The notes under the pieces: model-generated
The model's database searches: none
What the model was told of the DNA's origin: nothing
What the model saw: the letters and a program-made list of their open reading frames with translations, nothing else
Assembly: GCA_027082895.1 (NCBI GenBank)
Contig: JALWTJ010000186.1
Location: forward strand, 1 to 25,067
DNA length: 25,067 bases
Source: Hyphomicrobiales bacterium
GTDB lineage: Bacteria > Pseudomonadota > Alphaproteobacteria > Rhizobiales > Devosiaceae
Direction of reading: 5' to 3'
Program-made: the position numbers and the translations under genes
Part shown: positions 22,666 through 25,067 of the stretch, one piece after another
How the letters are laid out: the number at the start of each line of letters is the position of its first letter
Numbering within the stretch: position 1 is the first letter of the stretch

Positions 22666-22767
22666 CCCAGCCCCGGAATTACGTTTTGCACGTTGCCCCG
22701 CTTGCCACAAACAGCTACCACTTCAGGCAAACCCGTTTTCAAAAGCCAGATGCCGGTGCCCTGCCCC

Positions 22768-24015
22768 ATGACCACGTTCCCCTCCCCTTCCGACCTGCCC
22801 CTTGACCCGGAACGGATTCGCGCCCTGTTTCCCGCCTTTGCGCAGGACGATCTGAAAGGCAAAGCCTTTTTCGAAAACGCAGGCGGCTCCTACACATGCC
22901 GGCCGGTGCTGGACCTTCTGGATGATTATTACCGGCGTACCAAGGTCCAGCCCTACGGGTTTTACCCGGCATCGGAACAGGCGGGAAAACGCATGGATCA
23001 CGCCTACAAACGCTTTGCCTGCGCCATGGGGGTGGATGCGGACTGGATCCATTTCGGCCCCTCCACATCCATCAATACCTATGTACTCTCCCGCGCCTTT
23101 GAATCCTTCCTCACCCCGGGCGACGCCATCATCGTCACCGATCAGGACCACGAGGCCAATGCCGGAAACTGGCACCGGCTGGCCCGAAACGGCATCGAGG
23201 TGCGTGTCTGGACCATTGACCCGGAAACCGGCTCCCTCGACCCGGCCATGCTCGAAAACCTGCTGGACGACAAGGTGCGCCTGGTTGCCTTTCCCCATTG
23301 CTCCAACATCGTGGGCGAAATCAACCCGGCGGCCGACTGGTGCCGGACCATTCAAAAGGCCGGCGCCCTGGCCGTTGTGGATGGCGTCTCCTACGCCCCC
23401 CATGGCCTGCCCGATCTGGCCGAGATCAACCCGGACATCTATCTCTTTTCCACCTACAAGACCTTCGGGCCCCATCTGGGCGTCATGGCCATACGCCCCG
23501 AACTGGGCCGCTCCCTGCCCAACCAGGGCCATTATTTCAACGATGACCGTCTGCGCTACCGGCTGACCCCGGCCGGCCCGGACCATGCCCAGATTGCCGC
23601 AGCCGCCGGTGTGATCGACTATCTGGAACAGGCGGCACAAATGGCCCCGGCCAGCCTTGGCGGGGCAACACCGTTTCACACCGCCCATGCCGCCATGCGG
23701 GCCCAGGAAACCACATTGCTACAGCCGCTTCTGGACTGGCTGACAGCCCGCAACGACATTCGCCTGATCGGCCCCGCACAGGCCAGCCGGCGCGCGCCTA
23801 CCATTTCCATTGCCCTTGAAAAGGAACCTGCACAAGCCGCCCGGGAACTCGCATCCCGCCACATCATGGCCGGGGGCGGACATTTCTATGCGGTGCGCAC
23901 CCTGAAGGGGCTGGGGATCGATCCTGCCCACGGCGTGCTCCGCCTGTCCTTTGTTCACTATACCAGCCCCGGCGAAATGGCCCGGCTGGTTGACGCCCTG
24001 TCCGCCGTCCTTTAG
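22768..24015 (+). CDS. Class V PLP-dependent enzyme, cysteine-desulfurase-like (VC1184-type), lacking the catalytic Cys
   Basis: This 415-residue protein has the fold of class V aminotransferases. The PLP lysine is K231 in LFSTYKTFGPH; H128 in DQDHEANAGNW stacks on PLP in relatives, and D205 in VVDGVSYAPHGLPD binds the pyridine nitrogen. The opening FENAGGSYTCRPV and the DHEAN motif resemble the VC1184-type family annotated as cysteine desulfurase-like. In true desulfurases a loop near the C-terminus reads R-x-G-H-H-C-A; here the matching segment is AGGGHFYAVR with no cysteine. Sulfur transfer is therefore doubtful and the reaction is unknown. The start at 22768 fits the family N-terminus but has a poor ribosome site; an in-frame ATG at 22750 is possible. 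Confidence 0.85.
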   Translation: MTTFPSPSDLPLDPERIRALFPAFAQDDLKGKAFFENAGGSYTCRPVLDLLDDYYRRTKVQPYGFYPASEQAGKRMDHAYKRFACAMGVDADWIHFGPSTSINTYVLSRAFESFLTPGDAIIVTDQDHEANAGNWHRLARNGIEVRVWTIDPETGSLDPAMLENLLDDKVRLVAFPHCSNIVGEINPAADWCRTIQKAGALAVVDGVSYAPHGLPDLAEINPDIYLFSTYKTFGPHLGVMAIRPELGRSLPNQGHYFNDDRLRYRLTPAGPDHAQIAAAAGVIDYLEQAAQMAPASLGGATPFHTAHAAMRAQETTLLQPLLDWLTARNDIRLIGPAQASRRAPTISIALEKEPAQAARELASRHIMAGGGHFYAVRTLKGLGIDPAHGVLRLSFVHYTSPGEMARLVDALSAVL

Positions 24016-24151
24016 GTCACGAACGAACACGCACGGGCAGCATGACGGCATCAATCCGCTGACAGGGAGCTGTCGTGCCTGCTCTTGGCCGTTCTCCATC
24101 CCCTTCACCCCTTCCTTTCCTCAGCCCCATAGGGCCCTTTGCAGAAAAATC

Positions 24152-25042
24152 ATGACGCGCACCACCGCCACCTTCCTGCTGCTCATCGCCGCCTTTTTCT
24201 GGGGCATGGCCTTCATCGCCCAGAAATCGGCCATGAATACCATGGGGCCACTCACCTTCATTTCCGCCCGCTACCTGATCGGCGGCACGCTGGTGCTGCC
24301 CCTGGCCTGGCGTGAAGCCCGCAAGGTCGGACATTCCCTGTCGCCCCGTCAATGGGCCTTTGTCGGGGTGCTGATCCTGAGCTTTTTCCTCGGCTCGTGG
24401 CTGCAGCAATGGGGTCTTGAAACCACCAGTGTCACCAATGGCGGATTTCTGACCGGTCTGTACGTCTTTTTCGTTCCCCTGATCCAGCTGGTCCTGTTCC
24501 GCACCCGCCCCCATCCCGTCGTCTGGCTGTGCGCTCCGCTGGCCCTGGCCGGACTGTTCCTGCTGTCCGGCGCCAGCGTGACCCCCTTTGTCATTGGCGA
24601 CTATCTGGTTGTTGCCAGTGCTGCCTTCTGGGCCATACAGGTCTACCTGCTGGGAAAGCTGGCCGGGGAAACCGCCATGCCCCTGTTCATCTCCACCATC
24701 TGCTTTCTTGCAGCCGGCATGATGGCGGGGCTGGCGGGGCTGGCCCTTGAGCACCCCGACCCCGTGCAGTTGCAGGCGGGCTGGGTGGAAATTGCCTATG
24801 CCGGCATATTTTCCACCGCCATCGGCTTTTCCCTGCAGGCCAAGGGGCAGCAATATGTGCCCCCCGCCAATGCCGCCATCATCATGTCGGGAGAAACCCT
24901 GTTTGCCGCCGCCGGGGGCGCCATCATCCTTGGAGAACGCCTGACCCCGCTCGGCTATACCGGCGTTGCCTTCCTGTTCTGCGCCATCGTGGCGGTGGAA
25001 ACCATTCCCGCCCTGCAGAAAAAACCGCCACAAGCGGTCTGA
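24152..25042 (+). CDS. EamA/DMT-superfamily transporter
   Basis: This 296-residue inner membrane protein has two EamA repeats and about ten hydrophobic helices, the standard form of the drug/metabolite transporter superfamily. The first repeat begins LLLIAAFFWGMAFIAQKSAM and contains FISARYLIGG; the second begins GDYLVVASAAFWAIQVYLLGKLAG and ends SGETLFAAAGGAIILGERLTPLGYTGVAFL, all characteristic. Members export amino acids, metabolites or drugs; the substrate cannot be told here. The ATG at 24152 has only a weak AGAAAA upstream but begins the first helix correctly. It follows the class V enzyme by 136 bases containing nothing recognisable, so co-transcription is possible. Confidence 0.93.
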   Translation: MTRTTATFLLLIAAFFWGMAFIAQKSAMNTMGPLTFISARYLIGGTLVLPLAWREARKVGHSLSPRQWAFVGVLILSFFLGSWLQQWGLETTSVTNGGFLTGLYVFFVPLIQLVLFRTRPHPVVWLCAPLALAGLFLLSGASVTPFVIGDYLVVASAAFWAIQVYLLGKLAGETAMPLFISTICFLAAGMMAGLAGLALEHPDPVQLQAGWVEIAYAGIFSTAIGFSLQAKGQQYVPPANAAIIMSGETLFAAAGGAIILGERLTPLGYTGVAFLFCAIVAVETIPALQKKPPQAV

Positions 25043-25067
25043 TCTGCCGGCAGGAAATACCCCCTAA

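Overview
The window is a GC-rich chromosomal segment that reads like an alphaproteobacterium. The clearest markers are the yqeY-dnaG-rpoD gene order, and a trxB gene followed directly by a LysR regulator whose sequence looks like LsrB/VtlR of rhizobia and Brucella, followed in turn by what look like tandem AbcR-type small RNAs. The order within the class cannot be fixed from the sequence alone. Nearly all genes are housekeeping or core-type. There are no tRNA or rRNA genes, CRISPR arrays, insertion sequences or phage genes.

Layout. 1-4369 (minus strand): yqeY, a small secreted protein, dnaG, and the 5' part of rpoD, which runs off the left edge. 4731-5945 (plus): carA, divergent from yqeY. 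6011-7384: a TetR-family repressor divergent from an SRPBCC-domain gene, with two near-identical palindromic operators between them. 7608-8099: a cytochrome b561. 8315-11049 (minus): a small secreted DUF4189-like protein, then the pair ypfJ-type metallopeptidase and BaiN/RdsA-type flavoprotein; the 3' end of the flavoprotein gene is duplicated just downstream. 11427-14738: carB. 14953-15777: cold-shock protein and greA. 15982-17828: trxB and the LsrB-like LysR gene, overlapping by one base. 17829-18564: no protein genes, but two well-formed small RNA genes. 18565-20969 (minus): msrP and an aspartate aminotransferase. 21318-25042 (plus): a small membrane protein, a Spy/CpxP-like periplasmic protein, a class V PLP enzyme and an EamA transporter.

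The most interesting part is 17829-18411. Two transcription units lie in tandem behind the LysR gene. Each has a perfect dyad CCATGC-N7-GCATGG, which is a T-N11-A LysR box. The two dyads are exactly 280 bases apart, and each has a -10 element at the same distance downstream, which puts the box centre near -65. Each unit ends in a strong intrinsic terminator with a five-T loop and eight Ts. Each predicted RNA shows a C/U-rich sequence able to pair with Shine-Dalgarno sites in a hairpin loop. Together with the trxB-lsrB context this points to a thioredoxin/LsrB/AbcR-like regulatory module, whose second RNA is unusually long and has two such loops.
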